Positions 24,533-33,967 of a DNA stretch of 64,000 bases are shown in pieces. How positions within the stretch are numbered: position 1 is the first letter of the stretch; the number at the start of each line of letters is the position of its first letter. The notes beneath the pieces were generated by a model, which was not told where the DNA came from, made no database searches, and saw only the letters and a list, made by a program, of their open reading frames with translations. Source of the stretch: an uncultured Prevotellaceae bacterium (GTDB lineage Bacteria > Bacteroidota > Bacteroidia > Bacteroidales > Bacteroidaceae); assembly GCA_902799905.1 (NCBI GenBank), contig CADCCB010000007.1, forward strand, positions 37,702-101,701, written 5' to 3'. A program made the position numbers and the translations under genes.

Positions 24533-24541
24533 GTCCCAAAC
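24533..24541 (+). promoter_or_regulatory. -7 element of the HU gene
   Basis: TAATTTTGC, 35 nt before the ATG. Confidence 0.65.
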
Positions 24542-24576
24542 AAGAAGAAACAAAAAAACAATAAGGAGAAAATAAT

Positions 24577-24858
24577 ATGACCAAGGCTGAAATAGTCAAG
24601 ATGATAGCCATACAAACAGGTGTCGCACCTAAAGACGTTTCTGTTGTTGTAGAGGCTTTTATGGAAGAGATTCGTAACAGTTTGGCTGATAACAAGGAGA
24701 ATGTCTACCTTCGTGGATTCGGCAGTTTTATCGTTAAGCATCGCGCCAAGAAGACTGCCCGTAATATTTCAAAGAACACCACACTGGTAATAGATGCTCA
24801 CGACCTGCCTGCCTTCAAGCCCTGCAAGAGTTTCATCGACCGCATGACTAACGAATAG
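24577..24858 (+). CDS. HU/IHF-family DNA-binding protein
   Basis: The 93-residue protein has the full HU fold: MTKAEIVKMIA helix, VVVEAFMEEI, then the beta-arm start RGFGSFIVKHRAKKTARNI and the C-terminal PAFKPCKSFIDRM (landmarks only). It bends and compacts DNA as a dimer. It is followed 43 bp later by the mini ribosomal protein gene and a terminator, so the two form one short transcript. Confidence 0.93.
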   Translation: MTKAEIVKMIAIQTGVAPKDVSVVVEAFMEEIRNSLADNKENVYLRGFGSFIVKHRAKKTARNISKNTTLVIDAHDLPAFKPCKSFIDRMTNE

Positions 24859-24901
24859 GATTTTTACAAATAGTTAAACAATAAAATAATTTCATTAAAC
24901 T

Positions 24902-24991
24902 ATGCCAAACGGAAAAAAGAAGAAGGGCCACAAGATGGCTACTCACAAGCGTAAGAAGAGACTGCGCAAGAATCGTCATAAGAGCAAGTAA
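24902..24991 (+). CDS. Mini ribosomal protein, AURKAIP1/COX24-domain type
   Basis: This 29-residue, extremely basic peptide starts MPNGKKKKGHK, continues ATHKRKKRLRKNRHK and ends at a TAA. In Bacteroidota this conserved mini-gene is annotated as an AURKAIP1/COX24 domain protein, related to the small-subunit proteins bS22 and mitochondrial mS38. It lies directly behind HU and before a strong terminator. Its high Lys/Arg content and conserved core support a ribosomal role. The family is recalled, not searched. Confidence 0.85.
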   Translation: MPNGKKKKGHKMATHKRKKRLRKNRHKSK

Positions 24992-25022
24992 GCCCTTTTG
25001 CCGAACAAAAAAAAATGAAAGG

Positions 25023-25065
25023 AGTGTACCAGTGCATAGAGATATGCAAGGTACACCCTTTTTAT
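25023..25065 (+). terminator. Terminator after HU and the mini ribosomal gene
   Basis: GTGTACC pairs with GGTACAC, with an inner GCAT/ATGC extension, followed by CCTTTTTA. Confidence 0.85.
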
Positions 25066-25100
25066 CGTAAATAACCTAAAGCCAAGAGCGTAAATTTAGA

Positions 25101-26678
25101 ATGACAAGCGAAGTTATCATCGATGTACAGCCCAAAGAGATATCCATCGCGCTGCTCGAAGACAAGAATCTGGTGGAATATCAGAACGAGCCGCGTGAGG
25201 CGTCATTTGCTGTGGGCAACATCTACGTGGGCAAGGTACGCAAGTTGATGCCCGGACTCAACGCTTGCTTCGTTGATGTGGGCTCAGAAAAAGATGCCTT
25301 CCTGCACTATCTTGACTTAGGACTCCAATTTAGTTCTTACGAGAAATATCTGAAACAGGTTGCCAGCGACCGTAAGAAACTCTACCCTATCCAGAAAGCC
25401 ACCAACCAGCCCGTCCTTCCCAAGGAGGGCAGTATACAGAATGTGCTGAAGGTTGGCCAGGAAATTCTGGTGCAGGTAGTCAAAGAACCTATCAACACCA
25501 AAGGCCCGCGACTCACGTGCGAACTTAGTTTCGCAGGACGTTACATGGTCCTCATCCCCTTTGGCGACAAGGTATCGGTCAGCAGCAAAATCAAGCGCGG
25601 CGAAGAGCGCAGCCGCCTCAAACAACTGGTGCAGAGCATGAAGCCCAAGAATTTCGGCGTCATCGTCCGCACGGTAGCAGAAGGTAAACGCGCAGCAGAA
25701 CTCGACCAAGAGTTGAAGGTGCTGCTCAAGCGTTGGGAAGATGCCATCATCAAATTCCAGAAGACTACCGAGCGTCCCCAGTTGCTGTTTGAGGAGCAGA
25801 CGCGTGCCGTAGCGTTGTTACGCGACCTCTTCAACCCCACCTACGACGGTATTTATGTGAACGATGCCGAGATTCATAGTCAGATTCACGACTACCTCTC
25901 CCTTATCGCCCCCGACAAGGCCGAGATTGTGAAACTCTACAACGGCAAAGTTCCCATCTTCGACAATTTCAACGTCACGAAACAAATCAAGTCAGGTTTC
26001 GGACGTACCGTCAACTATAAACGGGGAGCCTACCTCATCATCGAGCATACAGAAGCCATGCATGTGGTAGACGTCAATAGCGGTACGCGTATCAAGAAAG
26101 AAAACGGCCAGGAAGCCAATGCCCTTGAGACCAACCTCGGAGCCGCCGATGAGTTGGCCCGCCAGTTGCGCCTGAGGGACATGGGTGGCATCATCGTCGT
26201 CGACTTCATCGACATGAATCTGGCCGAAGACCGCCAACTGCTCTATGAGCGTATGTGCGAGAACATGAAGAAAGACCGTGCCCGTCACAACATCCTGCCA
26301 TTAAGCAAGTTCGGACTGATGCAGATTACCCGCCAGCGCGTACGTCCTGCCATGGATGTAGCAGTCGAGGAGCCCTGTCCCACCTGCCACGGCACCGGAA
26401 AGATCAAGTCGAGCATCCTGTTTACAGATCAGTTAGAGAGCAAGATTGACATCCTAGTCAACAAAATCGGCATGAAGCGATTCACGCTTCATGTACATCC
26501 CTATGTCGCTGCCTTCATCAACCAAGGCGTCTTCTCCTTGAAGCGTCGCTGGCAGTTGAAGTACGGATTTGGCATCAAGATCGTGCCCAGCCAGAAGATG
26601 GCATTCCTGCAATACGAGTTCTATGATGATAAACGACAGTTTATCGATATGCAGGAAGAAAACGAAGTAAGCAAGTAA
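25101..26678 (+). CDS. rng: Ribonuclease G/E family endoribonuclease
   Basis: The 525-residue protein begins with an S1-like RNA-binding domain (VGKVRKLMPGLNACFVDVG) and continues into the RNase E/G catalytic core, with the metal-binding DFIDM aspartates and the zinc-link-like CPTCHGTGK. It lacks the long disordered tail of RNase E, so it is the RNase G size class. It processes rRNA precursors and decays mRNA in the cytosol. No clear promoter lies in the 35 bases after the upstream terminator. Confidence 0.95.
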   Translation: MTSEVIIDVQPKEISIALLEDKNLVEYQNEPREASFAVGNIYVGKVRKLMPGLNACFVDVGSEKDAFLHYLDLGLQFSSYEKYLKQVASDRKKLYPIQKATNQPVLPKEGSIQNVLKVGQEILVQVVKEPINTKGPRLTCELSFAGRYMVLIPFGDKVSVSSKIKRGEERSRLKQLVQSMKPKNFGVIVRTVAEGKRAAELDQELKVLLKRWEDAIIKFQKTTERPQLLFEEQTRAVALLRDLFNPTYDGIYVNDAEIHSQIHDYLSLIAPDKAEIVKLYNGKVPIFDNFNVTKQIKSGFGRTVNYKRGAYLIIEHTEAMHVVDVNSGTRIKKENGQEANALETNLGAADELARQLRLRDMGGIIVVDFIDMNLAEDRQLLYERMCENMKKDRARHNILPLSKFGLMQITRQRVRPAMDVAVEEPCPTCHGTGKIKSSILFTDQLESKIDILVNKIGMKRFTLHVHPYVAAFINQGVFSLKRRWQLKYGFGIKIVPSQKMAFLQYEFYDDKRQFIDMQEENEVSK

Positions 26679-26690
26679 CAACCCTCAAAA

Positions 26691-26732
26691 AAAGCGGAAG
26701 GAAACGAACCTGTTCCTTCCGCTTTTCTGTTT
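26691..26732. terminator. Bidirectional terminator between rng and the secreted protease gene
   Basis: AAAAGCGGAAGGAA pairs perfectly with TTCCTTCCGCTTTT around a 9-nt loop, with A- and T-tracts on both sides. Confidence 0.9.
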
Positions 26733-26742
26733 CATACCATCA

Positions 26743-29700
26743 TCACTTCACGATGACCTTCTTGTTCGTGCCGTTGCTATAGCGGATGATATTGATACCA
26801 CGCTGTAACTCCTGCAAGCGCATGCCGCCAGGCGTGAAGATGCCTACCACTGCCTTCTCACCTTCACCCGTCTCGCCGTTATACTCAACAGCATGAATAC
26901 CAGTAGATTCGGCAGCAGCCTGATAGGCAGCCAGTTCATCTTCGCTGATGATAATCCATTGCTGTACAGTAGCCGAATTAGAGTAGTCGAAAACAGTCTG
27001 GGTAATGGTACCGTAACCAAGTGTATTCAAGGCATTTGCCCCCATCGAATAATTGTTATTCCTGTTGCTGTCATACCATGTGAACCAATAGCCGTGGGTC
27101 TTCAACTTAGCATTACCAGTTCCGATGGTGACATCCGTACGGTCTGGCATCAACTGGAAGTACTCCGTCTTCCCCGGTTTGCCCGTTACATTCTTCAAAG
27201 CGACATTGCCGCCGCCCGCATTGTGTGTCAGGTATTTGCCTGTAGCCGCGTTTTTGAACATATAGTAACCATCGCTGGCATTATACTGGATATACCATGC
27301 AGCAGAGTCATTCAATGCCTTGTCCGTCAGATTTTCCTTCCAGCCTATAGTCTGAGCCTGACGCTGATACAACAAACCCTTGTTCAGTCCACGCTCTGCG
27401 TTCTTGTTCATCAGGTAGTACTTCTTTCCCTCGTCGAAATTGTAGGTGTAGCCCGATATGCCGTTAGAATTGGCACCCGTGGGACAGAGACCGTCGATGA
27501 AGAGGCCGTACAGGATGCACATACCTCCAATATACTGAATTTCCTGATGTGTATCATAATTAGAACCATTGACCAGCCAGTCGAAAGAGATTTTTGCATT
27601 AGGGATAGAAGCCTGTTCTGCATCAGACAATGTCGTAGTCGCCCATCCATGAACAGCGTCACCAGTAAAGAACAACTCATTGCCATCATAGTTTTCCAGG
27701 AAATGAAGGACTTTATTAGCCTCACGTCCCAGCCATTTACCCCAAGTGGTATTCTCACGAGTATCAGCACAATTATACCAGCGCCAATGTGTGCCAACCC
27801 CTACGCCATGTCCTGTCTCATGCAGCACAGTGCCAATGGCCTGATTGCCGGCATTGGGTCCGATGCGCATCCAGCCACCATACGAGCAGTCGGCCGTAGG
27901 TGTGTCTGCTCCATAGTGTCCGCTCAGCGTGAAGCCCTGTATTCCCGTCCACTCGTTGAAGTAGTCGATGGTCTCCTGTATGGCCTGTCGGCAACGGGCA
28001 TTGGCTTCATCATTAGGTGCTCCGCCATCCCATGTTCCCACGCAGGTACCTTTAGGATGGGTGACAATCTTCACTTCATCGCCATAGGCCACCTGATAGG
28101 TCTTGTTCATGACGTATGGTCTCAAGTAATAAACCGTGGCAGGCTCCAGTCCCGTTACGTGAAAGAGGTATCCCTTCAAGTTGAAATACTTGGTGGAGCG
28201 GTTGTCGAGCACGGTAGGCTCATGACTGGTGCTCCAGCACACGCCTCTCTCCAAGATATTGCCGCCTGTCATCGTGGCACGCACCAGAGCCTGAGTGACT
28301 CCTGTCAGCACATAGTGATTGGTGGCGGTCACCGCTGGTGCGTCACCCGTTCCAGGAGTGGCATTAGCCAGATTGAAAGCAAACAGGGCGTTGTCCAGTG
28401 CCTCTATCTCAGCAGCCAGTTCCTTCGATGTGGCCTCCGCGTTCTGTGCCAAAGCCTTCGCCTTGTCCAGTTCGTCCTTCAGGCCTGTCGCTCCCTCCTT
28501 GCTCTCGTCATAATATTGTTCCACTTCCGCGATGTGTGTACTAAGAGCCTGATACTCTGCTATGGAAGTCTGGGCCTGTGCCACTGCTACCTTCAGATTC
28601 CTGGCAGCAGCCTGGATAGCACTCTCCTCCGACTCTGTTGTGATGAGTTTAGCGGCCCCTATAGCCACCTGCAAATCCGTTGCGGCACCTGCCGACATCA
28701 TTGACGACTGCAAAGCCTCTGCCTCTGACACCCTGAGTCCCAGTTCTGCCACCAGATCAGCCACATTTACCTCTCCTATCAGGTAGAGGCGGAAATTGTC
28801 CACGGCAAGCCAGTTGCCCGTAGCCCCCTCTGCCACATAGCCAATCTTCACCTCACCAGAGATATTGGTAAACTTCACGCTGTAGTCAGCAGGCGTATAG
28901 ACCGTCTCCTGCTGGTCATCGGCAAAGATATAGGCACCAGTGCACTTCTGCGACGTTGCCGACTGGTTGAGGTTCTGTGCCGCCACCGTCAGTTTGTAGA
29001 TGCCACTGGGCAGGTTTGTCAGTGTCTGGGTGATACTGGCATCGCCAACCTTGCTACCCGTTCCTACCCACTTTTCCATATAGTAGGCACCTGCTTGTTT
29101 CGTAAACTGGTTGTTGTTCTGGCTCTTCAGGTTCACGTTCGTCCAGCCTTTAGTCCCGTTCTCAAAACTCGGGTTCGTAATGTAAATGGTCTTGTCTAGC
29201 GGATTATCCTCACTCACGTTCTGCTCACGATAGGTCTCTATGGCAGCCTTCAATGCCAGCGTAGCCTCCAGCACGGCAATGATGTCGGCATCGGCATTGC
29301 TGTTGACACCCTGAGCAGCGTCAATAGCCGTCTTCAGCGCATCGGCTCCATTGCCAGTACCTTCACCGTAGAGTGCCGTTGCCGTTGTAATGAGTTCGCC
29401 AAGTTCTGTCTTGTCAACAGCCATATCCTGTCCCAGCAACTGCACATAGTCCACCACCAGTTTTGCTGAGTTAGCCGAGCCGCCGGGAGCAGCCTTCATT
29501 CCGAACTGTATCTTGCCCTTCGTGGCCTTCGTCAGAGTGAAAGTAATCTTGTCGAGCGTCCATTCCTTGGCAGGATAACTGCTGAGAGTCGATCTGACCG
29601 CCGTGCCGCTTGCGGGAATCCAAGCCACCTGCGATGTTGCTGCCGTCACGTTGCTGCCGTTGTAGGTAGGCACGTTAATAGTATAGGTACCTGCGGGCAA

Positions 29701-30048
29701 GGTGACGGTCTGAAAGAACAAAAAGGTCTGTTCCCATCCTGTCGAGATGGCCAAGCCTCCTCCTGGTTCATCGTCGTAGCCAGTGGCCGGCACAGTGGCG
29801 GTGTTGAAGATTCCCTTGAACCCGAACTCATAGGTTCCCACGATAGTGTAGTTGGCACTCAGGCTCGATGTCCATCCGTCCACCTCTTTCAACTCCTGAG
29901 TCACATTGTTTGTCTGTTCGGCTGTGTAGTCGAAGCGGGAGTCGAAGCCCGCATTCTCCAGATAATACTTCGTGATGTCCGTCTGTGCAAAGGCACCAGC
30001 GGTCACCAGCATCATCAAGCAAGTTAGTACTTTTTTCATGTCATTCAT
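26743..30048 (-). CDS. Large secreted putative zinc metalloprotease with FIVAR, ricin-like and sorting domains
   Basis: The 1101-residue exported protein has a signal peptide (MKKVLTCLMMLVTAGAFA), two carbohydrate-binding-like beta-sandwich regions, and helical FIVAR-type linkers (about 200-280 and 430-590). A fibronectin-III-like domain comes next (about 610-690), then a catalytic candidate with HETGHGVGVGTH, a ricin-type beta-trefoil (about 900-1060) and a C-terminal segment VVGIFTPGGM ... IIRYSNGTNKKVIVK typical of Prevotella surface proteins. The zinc motif is HExxHxxGxxxH, one residue longer than the metzincin consensus. The target may be host or plant glycoproteins, inferred from the lectin domains. 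The start could be Met1 or Met4. Confidence 0.7.
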   Translation of the reverse strand: MNDMKKVLTCLMMLVTAGAFAQTDITKYYLENAGFDSRFDYTAEQTNNVTQELKEVDGWTSSLSANYTIVGTYEFGFKGIFNTATVPATGYDDEPGGGLAISTGWEQTFLFFQTVTLPAGTYTINVPTYNGSNVTAATSQVAWIPASGTAVRSTLSSYPAKEWTLDKITFTLTKATKGKIQFGMKAAPGGSANSAKLVVDYVQLLGQDMAVDKTELGELITTATALYGEGTGNGADALKTAIDAAQGVNSNADADIIAVLEATLALKAAIETYREQNVSEDNPLDKTIYITNPSFENGTKGWTNVNLKSQNNNQFTKQAGAYYMEKWVGTGSKVGDASITQTLTNLPSGIYKLTVAAQNLNQSATSQKCTGAYIFADDQQETVYTPADYSVKFTNISGEVKIGYVAEGATGNWLAVDNFRLYLIGEVNVADLVAELGLRVSEAEALQSSMMSAGAATDLQVAIGAAKLITTESEESAIQAAARNLKVAVAQAQTSIAEYQALSTHIAEVEQYYDESKEGATGLKDELDKAKALAQNAEATSKELAAEIEALDNALFAFNLANATPGTGDAPAVTATNHYVLTGVTQALVRATMTGGNILERGVCWSTSHEPTVLDNRSTKYFNLKGYLFHVTGLEPATVYYLRPYVMNKTYQVAYGDEVKIVTHPKGTCVGTWDGGAPNDEANARCRQAIQETIDYFNEWTGIQGFTLSGHYGADTPTADCSYGGWMRIGPNAGNQAIGTVLHETGHGVGVGTHWRWYNCADTRENTTWGKWLGREANKVLHFLENYDGNELFFTGDAVHGWATTTLSDAEQASIPNAKISFDWLVNGSNYDTHQEIQYIGGMCILYGLFIDGLCPTGANSNGISGYTYNFDEGKKYYLMNKNAERGLNKGLLYQRQAQTIGWKENLTDKALNDSAAWYIQYNASDGYYMFKNAATGKYLTHNAGGGNVALKNVTGKPGKTEYFQLMPDRTDVTIGTGNAKLKTHGYWFTWYDSNRNNNYSMGANALNTLGYGTITQTVFDYSNSATVQQWIIISEDELAAYQAAAESTGIHAVEYNGETGEGEKAVVGIFTPGGMRLQELQRGINIIRYSNGTNKKVIVK

Positions 30049-30120
30049 TATGTCAAGTAGTCAATTATGGCACAAAGATAGTAATCTTTCTGCAATCTGC
30101 AAAACTATTTGCCATAATAC

Positions 30121-30152
30121 TTTGTCACTTTCATCTTTTTTTGTATCTTTGC
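30121..30152 (+). promoter_or_regulatory. Promoter of the glycosyltransferase gene
   Basis: TTTG (30121-30124), 19 nt, TATCTTTGC (30144-30152); it selects the ATG at 30182 over in-frame ATGs upstream. Confidence 0.8.
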
Positions 30153-30181
30153 AACACCAAAAAGAACAATTCGACATCGTC

Positions 30182-31372
30182 ATGATCATTATATTCAAGG
30201 TTATCTTTTGGCTCTGCCTGCTCCTCGTTATCTACACCTACGTGGGTTATGGTGGTGTGCTTTGGCTTATCCTGAAGGTCAAGCATGCCTTCTTTCGGAG
30301 GGAGTCCTCCCCCATCCTGCCGCTCGATGAAGACCTGCTGCCAGAGGTGACGCTGATGATTTGTGCCTACAACGAAGCGGAGATTATTGAGGAGAAGATG
30401 CGGAACATCCGTGCGCTGAACTATCCGAAGAATAAACTCTGCGTGATGTGGGTGACCGACGGCAGTACCGATGCATCCAACGACCTGCTCAGGACCTGTC
30501 CCGATGTCCACCTGGTCTATTCTCCCGAACGGCGCGGCAAGGCTGCAGCCATGCAGCACGGCCTGCAGGAGAACAAGGCGGAGTATGTCATCTTCACCGA
30601 TGCCAACACGATGCTCAATGCCGATGCCATCCGCGAGATCATGCGTCAATTCATGAAGAAGAACGTCAGTTGTGTCTCCGGCGAGAAACGCGTGGCAGCA
30701 CGCCACAAGGGACAGACGGCAGCCGAGGGCGAAGGCCTCTACTGGAAGTATGAGAGCACGCTCAAGCGCTGGGATAGCGAACTCTATTCGGCTATGGGAG
30801 CCGCTGGCGAACTCTTCGCCGTCCGCATGAGCCATTACCGCCCAGCCCCTGCCAATGCCCTGCTCGACGACTTCATGATGTCCATGCTTATCCTTAAGGA
30901 CGGCCACCGAATCGCCTACACCAGCGATGCCTATGCCATGGAGTACGGATCGGCCGACATGATGGAGGAGTCGAAGCGCAAACGCCGCATCGCCGCTGGC
31001 GGACTGCAGAGCATCTGGTGGCTCCGCTCGCTGATGAATCCTTTTAAGCACCCGAAGGTGGCCTTCCAGTTCGTGTCCCACCGTGTGCTGCGCTGGAGCA
31101 TCACACCCTTGGCCCTCGTGGCTCTCATTCCCCTCAACCTATTAATCATCCTCTTCGGCGGCGGGCCGCTCTACATCGCCATCTTCCTCCTGCAGGCCCT
31201 GTTCTACCTGCTGGCCATCCTTGGCACCGTGCTCAACATCCTGGGTCAGAACAGCAAGTGGCTCAACATCCCCGCCTATTTCCTTTTTATGAACATCAAT
31301 GTCTTCATCGGAGTGCCCTATCTCCTTACTCACAGCAACAGCGGTAAGTGGGAAAAAGCCCGACGAGGATAA
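30182..31372 (+). CDS. Membrane glycosyltransferase family 2
   Basis: The 396-residue processive-type GT2 has an N-terminal membrane segment, a GT-A domain with LMICAYNEAE, WVTDGSTDAS, the metal-binding FTDANTML and the acceptor-site LLDDF, a KRKRRIAAGG segment in place of QxxRW, and two or three C-terminal membrane helices. It transfers sugar from a nucleotide donor, probably for a surface polysaccharide; acceptor and sugar cannot be read. The gene is alone between a secreted protease and a histidine kinase, not in a capsule locus. Confidence 0.88.
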   Translation: MIIIFKVIFWLCLLLVIYTYVGYGGVLWLILKVKHAFFRRESSPILPLDEDLLPEVTLMICAYNEAEIIEEKMRNIRALNYPKNKLCVMWVTDGSTDASNDLLRTCPDVHLVYSPERRGKAAAMQHGLQENKAEYVIFTDANTMLNADAIREIMRQFMKKNVSCVSGEKRVAARHKGQTAAEGEGLYWKYESTLKRWDSELYSAMGAAGELFAVRMSHYRPAPANALLDDFMMSMLILKDGHRIAYTSDAYAMEYGSADMMEESKRKRRIAAGGLQSIWWLRSLMNPFKHPKVAFQFVSHRVLRWSITPLALVALIPLNLLIILFGGGPLYIAIFLLQALFYLLAILGTVLNILGQNSKWLNIPAYFLFMNINVFIGVPYLLTHSNSGKWEKARRG

Positions 31373-31432
31373 AAAAATGGACAAATAGCCTTATTTTTCC
31401 TGAAAATATTTCATTATTACAAATTTATTCAG

Positions 31433-31441
31433 TACTTTTGC
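31433..31441 (+). promoter_or_regulatory. -7 element of the hybrid kinase gene
   Basis: TACTTTTGC, 36 nt before the ATG. Confidence 0.65.
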
Positions 31442-31477
31442 AACTGATTAGTTCTATTAGTTCTAACAGAAGAGATC

Positions 31478-32731
31478 ATGGATCAGGACGAGAAAGAATA
31501 TTTGATGCGCCAACTAACCGATGCCAACCATCGGTTAATTGAGGCTAATGCCCAGTTAGAGCAAGCACAAAGGAAACTGAAGGAATACGAGGAGAAGGCT
31601 TCCAAGGCAGAAAAGGCAAGCCAGATGAAGTCCTTGTTCCTTGCCAACATGTCCCATGAAATCCGTACACCGCTCAATGCCATTGAGGGATTCTCACGTG
31701 TGATGGTTGAGACTGACTCCCAGGAGGAGCGCCTTAACTACATGGAAATCATCGAAAGTAACAACAGCCGCCTGCTGAGCCTTGTCAACGAGATTCTCGA
31801 CCTGTCAAGAGTTGAGTCGGGCGAGATTGTCATCAAGAAGAATCCCACCGACCTGAACAACCTGATGAAGAGCATCAGACAACTGTTCAAGTTCCGCTGT
31901 CCGGATGAAGTATCGCTGGTATGGAACAGGAACGACCTGCCTGTCATGATGACTACTGACGAGAACCGCCTGACACAGGTATTCTCAAACCTGATCTCCA
32001 ACGCCCTCAAGCACACGCAGAAAGGCAGCATCAGTTACGGCTATCGCCTGATCAACGACAACCAGGAGATACAGTTCTATGTCTCTGATACCGGTTCAGG
32101 TATCGACCCCAACTTCATTGAGCATATCTTCGACACCTACGCCTCCCAGGATGCCGAGCACCAGCGTGGCTTCGGACTGGGTCTGGCCCTCTGCCGTATC
32201 ATCGTAGAGAAGATGGGCGGCACCATCGGTGTCAAGTCAGAACTGGGCAAAGGCTCCACGTTCACCTTCTGTCTGCCTTTCAGCGGCACCATCGGCGGCA
32301 GGCCCGTCGACAGCCGCTCCATAGCGCAGAACCTGCGCACCCTGCGTGTGGACAACGTGCCTGACGCAAAAGCAATGAAGACGGTACTTGTAGCCGAAGA
32401 CGAGGAGAGCAACTACGAATTGGTGCGCATCGTCCTTCAGAAGCGCTACCGCCTGTTGCGTGCCCACAATGGTATTGAGGCCGTGATGATGAACGAGGAA
32501 GAGAAGCCCGACCTCATACTGATGGACATCCGTATGCCAGGCATGAGCGGACTCGACGCCACGCGCATCATCAAGGAAGTCACCCCCGACATTCCAGTCA
32601 TCGCCCTGAGCGCTTTTGCCTTCGAGGAAAACATCCGCGAAGCCAAGTCTGCCGGCTGCGACGAGTTCCTCCCCAAGCCCTTCAAGGTGGAAGATCTCAT
32701 AGAGACCATCAATCGATACATCGGACAATAG
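31478..32731 (+). CDS. Soluble hybrid histidine kinase-response regulator
   Basis: The 417-residue protein consists of a short N-terminal coiled coil (residues 10-50), HisKA with ANMSHEIRTPLNA (H60), a HATPase domain (NLISNALKHT, DTGSGI, GFGLGLAL) and a receiver domain with the phosphoacceptor in LMDIRMPG (D350) and the KPF lysine near the end. There is no membrane segment and no sensor domain beyond the coiled coil, so it must receive its signal from a partner or a cytosolic cue. No DNA-binding output is fused. The next gene follows 9 bases later. Confidence 0.93.
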   Translation: MDQDEKEYLMRQLTDANHRLIEANAQLEQAQRKLKEYEEKASKAEKASQMKSLFLANMSHEIRTPLNAIEGFSRVMVETDSQEERLNYMEIIESNNSRLLSLVNEILDLSRVESGEIVIKKNPTDLNNLMKSIRQLFKFRCPDEVSLVWNRNDLPVMMTTDENRLTQVFSNLISNALKHTQKGSISYGYRLINDNQEIQFYVSDTGSGIDPNFIEHIFDTYASQDAEHQRGFGLGLALCRIIVEKMGGTIGVKSELGKGSTFTFCLPFSGTIGGRPVDSRSIAQNLRTLRVDNVPDAKAMKTVLVAEDEESNYELVRIVLQKRYRLLRAHNGIEAVMMNEEEKPDLILMDIRMPGMSGLDATRIIKEVTPDIPVIALSAFAFEENIREAKSAGCDEFLPKPFKVEDLIETINRYIGQ

Positions 32732-32740
32732 CATTCACCC

Positions 32741-33796
32741 ATGGGCAAGCAGGCAGTATTCAAGTACATCTCGTTTATGATTCTGGTCATCAGCACGCTG
32801 CTGGCCGTCTTCACGCTCTTCGGTCTTTTCGGAGGTTATGTCGACCCCGCCACCGGCACCGCTATGGCCATGCTCGTCTATGTGCTGCCCTACCTGCTCA
32901 TCGGCAATGTCATCATGGTGATCTACTGGCTCGTTCGCCGCAGGTGGATATGGCTCTGCATACCCGTCGTCCCCCTGCTCTGCAGCATCCCCTATCTCGG
33001 CACCATCTACCAGACAGGTCTGTTCAACAGCAGCAGCACCTCGTCGGGCCTTAAGATAGCCACTTACAATGTGGAGGCTTTCGGACGCGAGATTACGGGA
33101 TTCAAGGCCGAGGACATCCTCACGGAGATGAGGAAGCAGGGCGTAGACATCATGTGCATTCAGGAGTACTACGAGACCAGAGGCAATAAACTCAACTCTG
33201 AGTCCTACAAGACCTATTTCCCCTATATGGCCCTGGGACGCAGCGACATGGCGGTCTACAGCCGCTACCCGTTGGGCGAGCCCCAGATTATCGATTTCGG
33301 CAATACGAACAACAGCGGCATGTGGGTTGATGTCAATGTCAACGGCCGCAAGATACGCATCTTCAACGTCCACCTCGAGACCACCGGCTTCAACCGCGCC
33401 CTGCACAACATTGCCAAGCAGGCTGCCAGCGGCACCCATGTTGAGGACAACGCCATCGTCAGAGCCATCTACGGCAATTATACTCGCGGTATGGCCATCA
33501 GGGCCCGTCAGGCTGACCAGGTAGCCCGTGAGATAGAGAACACCGAGATCCCCGTTATTGTCTGCGGCGACTTCAACGATGTGCCCTATTCCTATGTCTA
33601 CAACACCATGCTGGGCGACCTTGTCGACGGTTTCAAGGAGTGTGGCGAAGGCTTCATGTACACCATGCGTGGCCGTAAGTTCAAGGTGCGCATCGACTAC
33701 ATCTTCCATTCTGAAGAACTGGAAGGCGAGGCATACTATCGCGAGGATCTGAACTATTCCGACCACTATCCCGTATTCATGAAGATTGCCCTCTAG
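32741..33796 (+). CDS. Membrane-anchored endonuclease/exonuclease/phosphatase family protein
   Basis: The 351-residue protein has three N-terminal transmembrane segments (to about residue 90) and then an EEP catalytic domain: KIATYNVEAFG, QEYYE, FNVHLET, CGDFNDVPYS and the terminal YSDHYPV with the catalytic Asp-His. Anchored members of this family in Bacteroidota may act on lipids, nucleotides or DNA outside the inner membrane; the substrate is unknown. It sits close behind the hybrid kinase gene and probably shares its transcript. Confidence 0.88.
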   Translation: MGKQAVFKYISFMILVISTLLAVFTLFGLFGGYVDPATGTAMAMLVYVLPYLLIGNVIMVIYWLVRRRWIWLCIPVVPLLCSIPYLGTIYQTGLFNSSSTSSGLKIATYNVEAFGREITGFKAEDILTEMRKQGVDIMCIQEYYETRGNKLNSESYKTYFPYMALGRSDMAVYSRYPLGEPQIIDFGNTNNSGMWVDVNVNGRKIRIFNVHLETTGFNRALHNIAKQAASGTHVEDNAIVRAIYGNYTRGMAIRARQADQVAREIENTEIPVIVCGDFNDVPYSYVYNTMLGDLVDGFKECGEGFMYTMRGRKFKVRIDYIFHSEELEGEAYYREDLNYSDHYPVFMKIAL

Positions 33797-33841
33797 GCCC
33801 TTGTCTTTAAAGGTGCGGCGTCACGCTCTTGCTTCTTTACA

Positions 33842-33951
33842 TTTGTTCCAAAGCCTGAAACAGTTTGTTCCCATGCTTGAAACAAAGTGTTCCAATGCTT
33901 GGAACAGAGTGTTCCCAAGGGTGGAACAAACCATTCCAATGGGTGGAATAA
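33842..33951. repeat. 22-bp-period repeat array B
   Basis: Five units of exactly 22 bp lie in the convergent spacer after the EEP gene. Each is itself an inverted repeat of the form TGTTCC-n-GGAACA (for example GTTCCAATGCTTGGAAC). Units differ at several positions but keep phase. No gene or terminator tail is seen. Confidence 0.9.
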
Positions 33952-33967
33952 AAAAAGCCCTCTTTTA

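Noticed and set aside
32735-33766. 343-codon open frame opposite the exo/endonuclease/phosphatase gene
   Set aside because: Asp/Ala/Val-rich antisense translation with no domain; the plus-strand frame holds every catalytic motif.
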